Source: Lactuca virosa
Taxonomy: Eukaryota > Streptophyta > Magnoliopsida > Asterales > Asteraceae
Assembly (NCBI GenBank): GCA_928212115.1
Contig: CAKMRJ010005745.1
Span: 74,860,030 to 74,924,029 of the forward strand
Length of the DNA: 64,000 nt
Reading direction: 5' to 3'
A program made the position numbers and the translations under genes. This document shows, piece by piece, positions 12,968 through 25,385 of the stretch. The notes below the pieces were generated by a model. The model was not told the DNA's origin. It saw only the letters and a list, made by a program, of their open reading frames with translations, and did not search any database. Numbering within the stretch: the first letter of the stretch is position 1; every line of letters starts with the position of its first letter.

Positions 12968-13289
12968 ATTTAAATCTCCATTAAATACTCATGAACGTTA
13001 GTTGAAATCTCCAAGTTATGTCTAATCACTATAGAAAATCTATAACACTTCACTACAATATTAACTCAATACTCACTCTGAGGACTATGATTGATTATGG
13101 AGCTTGAATAAATAAATATTCAGGAAGTGGGTTCTAAACATGCAAAGAGAACATAGTGATAAATTAATTGAAATGACTGATCTCCATCATATATTAAGAT
13201 CTCTACTCAATAATCGCCAAATCATATTAAGACTTATACTGTTTAAGTTCTCAATTTAAAAAAAAATATTTCAAGTGGGCTCTAATCAA

Positions 13290-15120
13290 ATCATTTACAA
13301 ATCAAATGCCTCATGCCCAAATCTTACTAACAGACTTGTCGACTTAATGAATGGATCGACATTATTTTCTTTCGATATGATTCTTATTGATTATGATATC
13401 TTCACATTCGAACAACTATCAAATGTGATGATACTTATCGAGCATACGTCGTGTGAGCTGCGTGACTGTGGGATCCATACTCGAGGCACGTTCACCCTTT
13501 CAATCATAAGAACCTTCAAAAGGACCATCAATGATTGAATTTCAACAAATGTTGTCACTAATGAATCTCTTTTAGTCACATAGGTTCCTTTGCACTCTAA
13601 CCAGGTGAAATAGACTCTAAGCTTATTCATAAATCCACTATAGTGTATTATTTGGTACTCTTCCAAGCTAATACTCTACCATTTAGAAAAAGCAAGAATT
13701 CCAACTAGAAACAAAATCGTCTTTATTAGTATGGAACTTAGCATCAATGTAACCTTTACATTGATCTCTTCCATACTACGATCATCTCCTTTTTCTGCCT
13801 AGGATACTAAGGAACATACTCAATTTCAATTAATTTGTTATTGCCAAGTTGATCTGATACGACCTGTCATGATCGAGGCATACGAATCATCAGATCTATT
13901 ATATGTCACAGTATAAATTATTGATACTATAAGAAGTAGCATGTCGGTCACGATGCATTTCTTCTAACTCAATACTAGGACATTAGTGATGTTAAATGTC
14001 ATGCCATACATTATGAACTATTTCGTGTTTCTTTGAGTTTTCATGTACTTTGGCTTAACCAAATAAATTACCGAGGTCTATCTCCATAAATCAACACATT
14101 AAGTATGTGTAATGTTTCTCCTACTAGCATTGGCACATACATGGATCATCATCATTTCTCGAAATTCAAACTCCTTGAACTTTCTCATTAAAATACATAT
14201 CCCAATTGCTCCCACTGTCTTCGACATACATTATGGTCCATATTTGTTTCTCGGAATTCAAAACTCATTGAATTGTTTTATTAAAGTCAATATTCCATCT
14301 TGCAAGATGATCATTCAGTTCATAGATGAAGTCCATAAACTTACACATTATTCACAGCCTATCTTGGTTTGACTATGTGTTAGTTCCCATCCATGTGTTT
14401 CATTTCCTTGTATATTCACCAATACTTATGGTGTTAAGGTGAAGTGTTAGATCAACCAAGTTTTCTTCAAAAATCCGTAGACTGAATCTCGCTCTCCATG
14501 TTCTTCTCCTATTTTCCAACCTTATATGGTCTGCCATAGCTTCTAATACTTGACATAATCTGATTATTGTTTTCCAGTGACTCATAATACCTTATTAACA
14601 TAAAATCTATACAACAAGGTATATGACGTCCTCTATCAAGTCTATTAGGAAGAGTTGGAGGTATTTTAGTTTCCTCAACAGCGCTTTCAATATTAAATTT
14701 AATGCTAGGACCAACTTTAGGTTCTTTGTTGGTTGACTCTTGAATCTTATCAAGATCAGTGTGACTCTTACTAGCTCTTTTTGGATATTAGCTCTCTCAC
14801 TTAGAAGATTGTCCTTCGAGCAACAAACATTTTGTTCTCAAAAGTTTTGTAAAACGTTTACCCAAAAGTCTTTTTGGGATGTCAAACGGGACAACACATC
14901 TATATTCTATGTCCTAGATTGTTGAGCGATTCATGAAGAATTTAAGCCTCATAATCCTAGATTTCCATATATGTTAGTGAGGGATGAACCCTTACTCCAC
15001 ATCTCTAGAGTGATTCATAACATTCTAAGTTTGTACAAAACCAAGGACTCTTGTAACACTTATTCATGGTATAATCCATGAACTATTCTTTTAAGTATAA
15101 TATGAATCATCGTGTATCAA
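13290..15120 (-). pseudogene. Copia pol remnant: integrase end, RT and RNase H
   Basis: On the minus strand, broken frames read as the copia pol order. At about 15000-14700 lie remains of the integrase C-terminal stretch and the linker rich in EETKIPPTLPNR. At 14600-14400 is the RT start (ESEIQS..., ENLVDLTLHLNTISIGEYTRK, then MDG after a frame change). At 14050-13750 are remains of the RT thumb. At 13780-13640 RNase H is recognisable (GYIDAKFHTNKDDFVSS). Around 13440-13390 is the end of RNase H (SNVKIS). Stops and frame changes occur every 20-40 codons. The family assignment rests on motif order; no function remains. Confidence 0.65.
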
Positions 15121-15593
15121 ACCAAACAATGATTTGTTTTCCCAGATACACTCCTTGTGGCAATGTTCTGGGAGGAGACAATTTATGAAACCTTTCATAA
15201 TTCCTTAAATGATAAACATGGTTTTAACTAAGATGATCACTATCCCCATTGAATCTGAGTATCTTATCCTATTTCCCTGTTGATTCTTAACTTTGTTTTA
15301 TGACAGTTCTAAACACCTTAAAGGTTCCAGTCTCATGTTCGAAGTTGCTTTTACTATGTATTGTGGTATATCTGAATGGTATATTAGTGTAAACTAATTC
15401 CAACATATATTCACATTACCAAGTAATGTGTTAATCATCTATCTTGATAAACATGATGTGTGTTTACCATAAGACTCACAATCAAGTGATATCCAAGATC
15501 TGATCCAACTAGATACTTGGTAATGCATTTCATGCTTACATGTTCAAGACAACGACTCTACAAATACATATTATCCTAACTTTTTTGAAGTAT

Positions 15594-17251
15594 TAGAATG
15601 AGTACGTATTGTGGATAATCTGAATAGACCATTAACTAAAACTAACTCTAAGAGATATTCAAACTATCATATAGTGTTTTTATCATTTGTCTTAACAAAT
15701 AGGACTTGAATTTATCATTAGGTTTTGCGGTCAAACGAATTCTAGTGTCCTATCCGAATGTCTTAAATTTATGTACTGATTAACCATACAAGCTCCATAA
15801 ATAGACATTAAGGAATAATGTGAGTTTCTATTGGGATAGAAACTATTCACATTTTATAAATATAACTAAGACGAGAATTTGTTTAGTACTTTATATGTTA
15901 TACTATTACCGAGACATCGTCCTATCAAAACCTTTTGACTAATGACAATCAACGATGCAAAGAAGCGATGAGTGAAAAGGACACTCATTCAACGGTCAGT
16001 TTGTAGGTCGTTTCTTTATACCTCTCTTATAGCATGGTCTCATGAATGAGGTTTACTCTTGATTCGACTAACAATATATAATCAAACATGTGAGGACACA
16101 TGTTGCATGCTTGTCTTATATATAGTAATCATATTACATATATAAATCCTTGTTATCTTTTAGTTCTACATATACCATATATAAACTATTATAATTATAT
16201 GTAAGGTGTATTTTAAAAAAATTTAGAACACGTGATTTAAACATATTATCTTTAATTAACTTTTAATTAATTAATTTTAAATCAATTATCTATAATTTCA
16301 AATTACTTAGACATATTTATCCTCCTAGTTTAATTATTCATGTTTAACAGATTAAAACAATATTTAAATCTAGAGATAAATCCTAAATTTCGAAATTATA
16401 GGCTAAATCTAGAGATAAATCCTAAATTTCGAAATTAGAATGAGTACGTATTGTGGATAATCTGAATAGACCATTAACTAAAACTAACTCTAAGAGATAT
16501 TCAAACTATCATATAGTGTTTTTATCATTTGTCTTAACAAATAGGACTTGAATTTATCATTAGATTTTGCGGTCAAACGAATTCTAGTGTCCTATCCGAA
16601 TGTCTTAAATTTATGTACTGATTAACCACACAAGCTCCATAAATAGACATTAAGGAATAATGTGAGTTTCTATTGGGATAGAAACTATTCACATTTTATA
16701 AATATAACTAAGACGAGAATTTGTTTAGTACTTTATATGTTATACTATTACCGAGACATCGTCCTATCAAAACCTTTTGACTAATGACAATCAACGATGC
16801 AAAGAAGCGATGAGTGAAAAGGACACTCATTCAACGGTCAGTTTGTAGGTCGTTTCTTTATACCTCTCTTATAGCATGGTCTCATGAATGAGGTTTACTC
16901 TTGATTCGACTAACAATATATAATCAAACATGTGAGGACACATGTTGCATGCTTGTCTTATATATAGTAATCATATTACATATATAAATCCTTGTTATCT
17001 TTTAGTTCTACATATACCATATATAAACTATTATAATTATATGTAAGGTGTATTTTAAAAAAATTTAGAACACGTGATTTAAACATATTATCTTTAATTA
17101 ACTTTTAATTAATTAATTTTAAATCAATTATCTATAATTTCAAATTACTTAGGCATATTTATCCTCCTAGTTTAATTATTCATGTTTAACAGATTAAAAC
17201 AATATTTAAATCTAGAGATAAATCCTAAATTTCGAAATTATAGGCTAAATC
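15594..17251. repeat. 842-bp tandem duplication inside C1
   Basis: The unit 15594-16435 is repeated head to tail from 16436 to about 17251 with only a handful of substitutions, for example AGGTTTTGCGG versus AGATTTTGCGG and CCATAC versus CCACAC. The junction carries a short repeated 'tctagagataaatcctaaat', so slippage or unequal exchange at microhomology is likely. The unit holds no open frame of note and lies in the 5' interior of C1. Confidence 0.95.
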
Positions 17252-17376
17252 CTGAAACCTTAAAAATTGGCCAGGGCGCGCCACATCCAACACTAGGCGC
17301 ACTGCGTCCTGCAATTAGCAGGTTTCTTTCAACTTTCTGTATTTTTTCAAGTAGTGCTCATAAGTAAAACCTAATG

Positions 17377-17388
17377 GATTTGATACCA
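17377..17388 (-). other. C1 primer-binding site
   Basis: Minus-strand TGGTATCAAATC lies one base inside the 5' LTR end CCCAACA. The initiator tRNA-Met site is TGGTATCAGAGC, so 10 of 12 match. Confidence 0.75.
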
Positions 17389-17389
17389 C

Positions 17390-17972
17390 TGTTGGGTTTA
17401 TATGCATCTATACACGAAATGTTGCAAACAAAAGCAATTAATAAAAATCCTAAGTGTACATGCACCCTAGGATCTTGGTTTTACTGTTATAGTAATGTAC
17501 TTTCAAAACTATGAATTTAAACTACCAAGAGGGATAAGATTACTAATATTTAAAGAAAAGTCATATTTACATTTGATTCCCTTGAAGACCATGAAGTCTT
17601 GATTGCTTCTACCAGGATCTAGCACCTAAAGTAGAAATAACTCTAAAGGCTCACACCCAAAAATCTAAAACCCTAGAATGCAGAAATCAAATTCTCCACC
17701 TTACATGAGAGTAGGATCGGATTTATGAAGGCCAAAGAGGTTTTTATATAGATAACGTCACTTGTAGATAAAGTTGATTTGAGTAAATTAAATAATCATA
17801 TTTTAATCTTTTCCTTATCTGTTACCAAGAACGATTCCAAAGGCTCTTAGACCCATTCTCTTTTAAATCATTTTCTAGCTATTTTAGCACTTGATGCAAA
17901 CCATAAAAGGAATTTGTTATTATTCCCAAAGTTATACCAATTAGTTATAACATTGGACACCCATTTCCAACA
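17390..17972 (-). repeat. C1 right LTR (5' LTR)
   Basis: 583 bp, TGTTGGGTTTATATGC to CCATTTCCAACA in plus-strand reading. It is shorter than its partner by a deletion in the middle (after 'gctcttagaccca'). Confidence 0.8.
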
Positions 17973-18385
17973 GGTATATCGTTAAACACACTTTTTCTTA
18001 CTTCATGTTTTTAAATTGAATACATGCTTAAATCATTTTGAACTCAACCCAAATCCACGTACCACCAATGTAACTAATTTCCAACCCATCAAATACATCC
18101 ACCTTACACATCTTATTTATATATGAATTAGAAACACATCTTTAACATTTCTTAATATAATTATTGATGCATGAATTATGAAAAATTAATCTGTAGGCGC
18201 AATGGTCACTTTGTTATTAAGTTACATACTTCTAACCCCAACACCTCTTGATTGGATATTCACTAAAATGTTTTCATATGACATGCCATTCACAGCTTTT
18301 ACTTTTGCATATTAACTTATCCATTCATCTGATTTACAGTATTACCCAACATATAATGTTGCTTTTTGTCATCCTAATAAAACTT
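17973..18385. other. Unassigned AT-rich DNA between C1 and V
   Basis: No open frame, repeat end or known motif recognised. The last five bases (AACTT, 18381-18385) are the left target duplication of element V. Confidence 0.5.
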
Positions 18386-19591
18386 TGTAACACCTAGATT
18401 TTGGGGCTAGAAATTTTGGGTAAGTTTAAAATTTTAATGATATAAATTAAAAATAATGAATAACTATATAAACAATCTAGAATAAGGGGAATAATAATGT
18501 AATGCCTATTTTCTGGAAGTACTTTTTTGAGAATTCAAGAAAATAGAGAAATAATGGTTTTCGGAAAAACCCTAGTTCGCGATGTGCTTTAGAAAGTCAC
18601 GTCACTTTCTATCACACCTTCCCTGACAGTTGGCGAAAATGTCGATTGGTGACAGAATTTACATAGATTACCCAAATCACAGAGCGCAAACCGTAACTAT
18701 CTTTTTGTAAACGAATCTATTACAAGGAATTAAACGAGACCTATCTATCTTCAAGTTGATTGTCCTTCCTTGCCTTGATCCTTACTTCATCATAGGAATA
18801 CATGCGGTTTTGAAAATGTCAACTTGATGTTGGTGAGTCCACAAGTTTTGAGATAAACATATAATAAACTCTTTTGAAAACTTTTTAGGAATTTTTACGA
18901 TGATTATGATAATTTTACTTCGATTCCTTGTTTCATATGCTTTATTATATTATCTCTTTCAAAATTTCCTTTTTATCAGGTAACTTAATCCTATCTTATT
19001 ATATTTGTAGGATACTTTATCGCTTTTATCTTATTATCTTTTTAGGATATTCTACAAATCATAACTTATCATTTCTATATGATACTTTACCAATCCTATC
19101 TTATTACCTTTTAGGATATTTTATCAATCTTATCTTACTATCTTTATAGGATACTTTACCGATCCTACTTTAATACCTTTTAGGATATTTTATCAATCCG
19201 ATCTTACTATCTTTTTAGGATACTTCATTAATCCTAATGTATTTTATTTACTACTTTAAGGCATCCCACGAGGTAGTCAGATCTCTAAGGTGGTTGTAAT
19301 GTATTACCATGAGCCCCCATAATCAACAATGTTTGACTAATAATTTCCCCGCATGATGCTTCATCGGACGTCAAATAGTGTCTAAGTAATAAAGAAAGTT
19401 ATCTTATTGTGATTGTAGCTAGCAATCGTAGGTGGGGGTGTATAATAACAGGTCACTAATGCATCAACCTTAGGTAATTTTTATCTTTTATCTTTTCTTT
19501 CTTAGTGATTTCCTATAACTATCACAATATAAATCTTTTACTTTATATTTTATAATTAAAATTGTTGATCTGATAATTATCTTGTGTGTGC

Positions 19592-19664
<73 letters not shown>

Positions 19665-20143
19665 TTTTCCACACATATATATACCCTAATTATGGTTAAT
19701 TTAAAACAGGATATTTGGCAGAGAACGATTAGGTACATTGCATATCCCTATAGTTGAATAACATTACTTCTAGGTACTATGTTATCCTAGGGAATTGGCC
19801 ATCATAACATCTAGGTAATATCTCTTCCTAGACTATCAGACATCATAACCCTTCGGCATAATATCATAGCTTACAATTAGGTATAGTATCTACGGCTACA
19901 TTATCCTAAGGTTTTATGCTTTATATTGTAACATTCGAATCATGAGGTATAAAATATTAGTTTTTGCACTTGGAAAAGGCTCACGACGTGAGCCATAGTG
20001 GTCACGTCGTGGGTAGGGCAGTTGAATCTTTGACCTGCGTCCTCGAACCTCACGAAGTGAGGCATTATTTCTCACGACATGAGCCAGGCCTGATGCTCCT
20101 AAACCCTAATAATCGGGTATAAAAACAGAATGAGGATGCTAGG

Positions 20144-22511
20144 TGTCACACCCCCAAACCGGAACGGCGGAAACGTTCGGGGGTGGCTGACGTCATGCGT
20201 AGTATCACAACAATTGTATCATAGCAAGCATAGTAAACACAACCAGACATTGAATACATATATGAAAAAGGTTTACATTGTTTAATACATAGTTTTGTTC
20301 ATATCAAAAGTAAAATATTAAAGACGCGACTTTAATGCTCCGACTTCTCCGAACTCCTCGAAGTACCTGTCTACTAATTCCCTGAGAATACAAGCAGTTT
20401 TGAAGAATATCAGCATAAAGCTGGTGAGTTCATAAGCGTTTAGTTTTTGGTGGAAAAATGTTTTTTGATCCTTTTGAAAAGTATTCCTCAAGAAAATCCT
20501 ACATTTTCTTATGAAAATCATTTTTGAAAGCCCATTCATTCCATGACTTCCAGATTCGTACAAGATATGTACAATCCAAGGAGTCGTGGAATGAATATGA
20601 ATATCCGTTGGTTGTAAAACGGTCCGTTTTGAATATTCGGTTTATCCCGGGAAAATCCTATATTTTCCCTAAAGGTTGATGGTTGATTATCCATTTTAAA
20701 CTGAGGTTTGCAAGTATCTACCATACTCATGTTGATAAAAGCAGTTTTCTTTTAAAAACCCTGGTTACACCCAGAGAGGTATATTAGCCTTAAAAACTAA
20801 ATAAAAGAAAAACTGTGATGAACTAAGTCCTAAAGATATTATTATTAATACCCTCCAGTAATTAAATCAGTTATTACTTTGAGGTTAGTTCACTTGATTC
20901 ATTATTACAAAAGTAAATCTCTGCTACCTAGGTTTTGAGTTTCATGATCATAACTGACTGGATAAGGCCCGCAACGGCCGATATCCTTAATGACTTTGTC
21001 ACCCGCAAACCTATCGGTCCGACTGTAGCTAGCAGTGAGGTGCGGGATTGTCAGTCCCGTATAGATCTATACACAACAGTCACGCTCTCCCTACAAGAGA
21101 CTCTGGTCACAAGTGCTAGTCCTACACCCTGATTCTGTGGGAGTGTTACCAAGGACGGTTCTCAAACTTAGCCTAACAAATTTACAAGTAATAATACAGA
21201 AAATCCTGTTTATGATTTGCATGAATCCTTTATAAAATAATACATTTTACTACATGATTCACAAGTTCATTGTTCTAGTTTTGAACACTGTTTCTACGTG
21301 TTGATTTCTTAATCGGTTGGTAAAACTGTTTTCCGTGTTAAAAGCATACTGAAATATGATTATCTTAAACAAAATAATATATTTTGAGCACAAGTTTCCT
21401 TGTACTTTTGCTTGTATTCCCCCCCCTGAAAACATGAAAAACTCGGAAAAAGCGTAGGGATATGAACTCACCTTGGGTGATTTGAATGAAGGATCGACAC
21501 GAAAAGTTGGGTGTTCAAGTGAAGTCTTGAACACGATTTGATCCTAATTAACATGCAATGATACATAAAGGAGTCAAATGAAGGTATTTCACCACCAAAT
21601 GTGATGGAGAACCACTCTAGGAACTTGGGACTACTTGCACTAAGTGTTAGGACCTTAAAGGATTGCGTTAGGTGAGTGTATGGCCACCTTTAAGGTGTGT
21701 GCGGCCATGGGTGTGCGGCCGTACAGAGGGCGTGTGCGGCCGTACACAGGGGTGTGCGGCCGTACACCCTTCATATGTGCCCCAAGAGTCGATTTTCAGC
21801 GTTTTAAGGTTCAAACCAAGTCCAACTAGAAGATGGGGAATCAAACTCTCACTTTGGAGGTTCTTTGAGGTGTGTACAGCCACCTTATGAAGGTGTGCAG
21901 CCGTACACCTTCATGTGATGAAGAACATGATGAACTTTGATGGTTAAGGGCTTAGATCAATGGGTCCTTCATGTATGATAAGCTAGGTGATGGAAAACTC
22001 ATGTTTTTGAGGCCTTGAGAGCGTTCTTGGATGAAGTTTTTAGAGAGAGAAAGTAGAGAGAGAAAGTAGAGTGCAGCCAAATGAAAGGAATGAGTGAAGG
22101 GGTCACCCTATATAAATAGGGATGAGTGTGCGGCTGGAGGATGGGTGTGCGGCCACACAGTCGTGTGTGCGGCCACACACTCATGTGTGCGGCCATACAC
22201 TCGGGTGTGCGGCCACACACTCATGTGTGCGGCCATACACTCGGGTGTGCGGCCACACACTCATGTGTGCGGCCATACACTCGGGTGTGCGGCCATACAC
22301 TCATGTGTGTGGCCACACACTCCTTTTGATGGAGTGTTTGGCCTATTTGCAACCCTAAATCTTAAACCAACCCATCCCTAATTCAAACTTTGGTTGTACA
22401 AGGCTTTAGATCATCCAAACAGGCTCAAAACGATGCTAAAAGATAGCTGAAACGAGTTTAGCATTGATAGAATTGGCTAAGTGTACAAGATAAAAGTTTC
22501 GGGTTGTCACA
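20144..22511 (-). repeat. Z 3' LTR (left copy)
   Basis: 2368 bp. The minus reading starts TGTGACAACCCGAAAC and ends GGTTTGGGGGTGTGACA. It contains a 20-bp tandem array (22126-22324), a TATA-like TATTTATA directly downstream in element sense (22111-22118), a second cluster of the same GTGTGCGGCC motif at 21680-21770, the palindrome GTATAGATCTATAC at 21059-21072, and the conserved CTCACCAGC to TTGTATTCTCAGG block (20381-20437). Confidence 0.95.
22126..22324. repeat. 20-bp near-palindromic tandem array, left Z LTR
   Basis: Nine full 20-bp units of GTGTGCGGCCACACACTCAT or the variant ending ATACACTCGG, plus one 19-bp variant. Each unit contains a near-palindrome centred on GGCC. Because 20 is not a multiple of 3, an insertion of stop-free units opens all three frames on one strand and creates spurious cysteine/histidine-rich frames. 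The array ends a few bases from the TATA-like box of the LTR. Confidence 0.96.
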
Positions 22512-22522
22512 TCATCCCCTCG
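22512..22522 (-). other. Z polypurine tract
   Basis: Minus-strand CGAGGGGATGA immediately precedes the 3' LTR start TGTGACA. This fixes the orientation of Z. Confidence 0.85.
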
Positions 22523-22532
22523 TTAGAGGGAA

Positions 22533-23190
22533 TTACGTCCCGAAATTCAAGAATAAAGTTGTAACTCGCGGACTTGGAAAAGATGGGGTATTTTGTTTCC
22601 TTGGATTCTCGTGCTCCCAAGTGAATTCAAGTTCTCGTTTGGTATCCCAGTGAATCTTCACTATCTGGATACGACGTTCGTCTCGTGCGTTGGACTTCCT
22701 GGTCCATGAGTTCAAATGATTCCTACATGAAGTGTAGACTCTCGTTTAACTCGATATTGTTGAGGGGAATCGCAAGTGTCTCATCGGACATACACTTATT
22801 TAGGTTGACCTGTGAAGGACGGGATGTATGTTGCTAAGTTCTCGAGGTAACTGGAGTTTGTACGCTACGGGACCGATCCTAGCTAGGATCTCAGACGGTC
22901 CAACGTATCTTGGATTTAGCTTTCTACGCTTTCCGAAGCGTATCAGGCCTTTCCAGGGTGAGACCTTTAAAAGGACACGGTCACCAACTTGGAATTTCAA
23001 GGGTTTTTGTCTCTCATCGGCGTAGCCCTTTCGTATGATCCTTTCTGCCGTCTCTCGGATGATGACTTGCGAGAGTGCTATTGTGGACTTGACTCTTGTC
23101 TAGCTGTGTGTTGCCCACCTCAGCCCAGCGCAGATGGGGTCTGTACTTATGGCTGCAGAGAGCTTCGAACGGCGCAGCCTTGCTACTGGA
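22533..23190 (-). pseudogene. Gypsy integrase C-terminal fragment (Z)
   Basis: Minus-strand pieces in order: AAPFEAL (about 23178-23160) is the end of the catalytic-domain region. KFQVGDRVLLKVSPWKG then PRYVGPSEILARIGPVAYKL (22997-22830) is the C-terminal module that binds DNA in gypsy integrases. IVKIHWDTKRELEFTWEHE (22660-22600) is the chromodomain-like tail. The frame changes near 23010 and again near 22800. The DDE catalytic core is missing. The last codons (FLNFGT, stop) run up to the PPT, the normal place for the pol end. Confidence 0.85.
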
Positions 23191-23852
23191 AAGGTCGCCG
23201 TTATTGCAAGAAAGTTCAATTAAGGGTAGATGTATGTCCTACGACGCATCTTCAATTTTCCGGATGGTTCCCTTACTTTTTCCTTCTCTTTGTGGATGAT
23301 ACTCTTCGTATGAATACTTTCGGGTTTCGAAGAGAGATGAATTTTTCGAAGTTCGCATCTAGTTTGTCGTCACGAGCGACGGGAGTTTCGCGTTCGAACG
23401 ATTTAAGACAAAAGGGTTTGATATAACATAGACTCAGTCGAACTAGACAGGATGATGTCGTAGAATCGCGCGTTAAGTTAGTCCGGGAGGATCGTTTTGT
23501 TAGAACATTGATGTTCCTAGATGAACGTCTCTGGTGTTTTCTGTGTTTCATTTGAGCTTGGTGGGTGATACTAACGCGAGGGTCCTGATGTTTTGAAACT
23601 ACGAACTCTCGATGGAATGGTTCTCACTAGATTTTCCTATGATTGCTTGGCGTATACAAGTCATGAATAAACACAACTGACTCTAATGTAACACTAGGCT
23701 ACCATAATTTACCCATTAGGGCATCAACTTTTAAAAGTACGTCGTGATTAAATTTGGACAGGAAAGAAATAAACGATTATGAATATTTATTGAGGTTTTC
23801 GGAACGTACCAATACACAGCAGGTTTCTTTGATGCTTCCTCATTCCCTGAGG
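23191..23852 (-). other. Z interior with no domain recognised (deletion zone)
   Basis: In a complete element protease, RT, RNase H and the integrase core would lie here, spanning about 3 kb. Only about 660 bp remains and I recognise no domain in any frame, so the large internal deletion falls here. The open frames seen on the plus strand run antisense to the element and look accidental. Confidence 0.6.
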
Positions 23853-24575
23853 TTAGACTCCTCCTGTTTCCTCATTGTTCTTCTCTGTTGGGCAGTCTCT
23901 TTTGAGATGTCCCATTTCGCTACATACGCAACACACTTGGACTATGCTAGCATCAGTAGTGGAAGTGATGTGTTGGGTCGGGGTCTTTGCGAAGCGGGCT
24001 TCCTTGCCATCCTTAGCCCTTGGACAATTTCTTTCGAAATGTCCGGGTTCGCCACAATTGTAGCAAACCTGACCCATCTTCGAGGTGTTTGGCTGTGCAG
24101 GTGCCCTGCAGTAACGGGTGGTGTGTCCTTGTTTGTTGCAGTTCTTACATTGAAGTGTTCGGCACTTTCCTACGTGGTGGAAGTTGCATTTCTCGCAGCT
24201 TGGAAGTTTTCCAGCATATTGCCGCACTGGCATTGGCACTGGTTTGGCGGATGTTGTGGCTGTAGGAGTTATCACGGGTTGTCGTCTCTTAGCTAGTTTC
24301 TGAGACGATTTGCGCTTCACCCCTATCCAGAATTTTCGTTTGGCGCTCTTGGGTCTGGGAGTTGGAGTGTCCTCCTGGATAAGTCCTTGTTGGTTTTCTG
24401 GTGTGCTGCTACAATTCGAGGTGTGGAAACTGTTCCCGTTCCCATTTGGGTTGTTAGCATTAAGAACAGCTAGAGCGGCTGCTACAGCTACTATGAAAGT
24501 AGCTTGGAACGTAGCTGAGTCCATCTGGAGGATTGGTGCCTTACTGGTGGATTGGTTCTGTTTCTTCGGAGGCAT
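23853..24575 (-). CDS. Gag remnant of Z with zinc knuckles
   Basis: A 240-residue intact frame starting MPPKKQNQSTSK. After an alanine-rich stretch it passes, near residues 60-75, straight to the basic tail (PKSAKRKFWIGVKRKSSQ), so the capsid core with its WW motif is deleted. Cysteine motifs follow. CEKCNFHHVGKC is a short CX2CX3HX3C type. CKNCNKQGHTTRYC, CYNCGEPGHFERNC and CCVCSEMGHLKRDC are canonical CX2CX4HX4C knuckles that bind RNA in nucleocapsid. The frame ends TEKNNEETGGV. The start is preceded by the normal 'agatc' leader. An open frame with a deleted core is unlikely to form particles but could bind RNA. Confidence 0.85.
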   Translation of the reverse strand: MPPKKQNQSTSKAPILQMDSATFQATFIVAVAAALAVLNANNPNGNGNSFHTSNCSSTPENQQGLIQEDTPTPRPKSAKRKFWIGVKRKSSQKLAKRRQPVITPTATTSAKPVPMPVRQYAGKLPSCEKCNFHHVGKCRTLQCKNCNKQGHTTRYCRAPAQPNTSKMGQVCYNCGEPGHFERNCPRAKDGKEARFAKTPTQHITSTTDASIVQVCCVCSEMGHLKRDCPTEKNNEETGGV

Positions 24576-24774
24576 GATCTGCTATATGTCAAGAAAAGAA
24601 GCTTGTGAGCAACAATGGTTGCCTCTGGATATATCCTAAATGTTTATCTATGCATTAAGATTTCCCGTTTTGCTATCTGACTCTCATTGATTCGACCCAC
24701 ATCCCCATGATGTGGTCTTAGCAAGAATAGAAAATTTTGAACGCAGTAAAGTTCTCATACAATAAACTTACGAA

Positions 24775-25297
24775 CTCCTTGTTGTTCAGCTCATTGCGCT
24801 GGCTGAATAACTCTCACATTTTCGTCGGCTCTTGACGATATGGAGATTTAGCTATACGGATAGTTCCGGGGGTCAAGTCGATACGGGATTCAACTTGACA
24901 CTCGGAAGAAATCCCTTGACTGTCTTTAGGGAAAGCATCAGGAAAGTTGAAGACTTCGGAGATGCTCTCAAGGCCTTTAACTTTTTGCGTCTCATCGACA
25001 ACATGAGCCAGGAATGCATGGCATCCCTTTCGCAGATACTTCTGGGCTTTGGCGCAGGAAATGATACGAAGGTTCGAACAAATTTTATTACTATGACCAG
25101 TGAGGACTTCTTCAGAAAGAAAGACTGAGACGAATCGCCCTCTCGAAGCAAAGGACATCGGCATGACTTGGGCTCAACCATCTCATGCCGATTATGACGT
25201 CGTAGCTTTTTATGGAGGCCGATATGAAATCGATGGGAAAAAGGAATGATCGTCTTAAGGTAAGAGTACTTCCTATGACGCATGCTTTTAAAGACAA
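24775..25297 (-). pseudogene. Misplaced protease C-terminus and RT N-terminus (Z)
   Basis: The minus strand reads SYDVIIGMRWLSPSHAD (about 25205-25155), the end of gypsy protease, after which the frame shifts. The other frame reads NLRIISCAKAQKYLRKGCHAF, then a linker, then RIDLTPGTIRIAKSPYR (about 24870), the start of RT, and stops with ELFSQRNELNNKEF (about 24805-24770). This should follow gag, but it lies upstream (5') of the gag start at 24575. RT breaks off before any catalytic motif. A rearranged template, not simple deletion, explains this. Confidence 0.82.
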
Positions 25298-25385
25298 AAG
25301 AGATGTTTACAAAAAAGAGCTACTTAGAACATAGATATGAAGGTTATTCCTTAGACCAAAAAGGGAGGATGAGTAGAGTGTTCTC

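Larger units (their letters stand above)
11461..17972 (-). mobile_element. Ty1/copia retrotransposon C1 (decayed)
   Basis: The element reads on the minus strand: 5' LTR (17390-17972), PBS (17377-17388), ruined polyprotein, PPT (12271-12283), 3' LTR (about 11461-12270). LTR ends are TGTTGG/CCAACA, usual for copia. The two LTRs are clearly homologous but diverged, and the 5' LTR lacks roughly 230 bp present in the other, so the insertion is old. Right flank GGTAT (17973-17977) is not found at the left side, where the element touches another LTR fragment. All protein-coding sequence is broken. Confidence 0.8.

Noticed and set aside
22094..22381. Cysteine/histidine-rich frames in several phases
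   Set aside because: Produced by the 20-bp tandem array, which opens all phases. Same case at 28448-28752.
22989..23426. 145-codon plus-strand frame
   Set aside because: Antisense to the integrase end and the deleted part of Z. No similarity recognised.
23754..24296. 180-codon plus-strand frame
   Set aside because: Antisense to the Z gag frame with its zinc knuckles. Codons mirror that gene.
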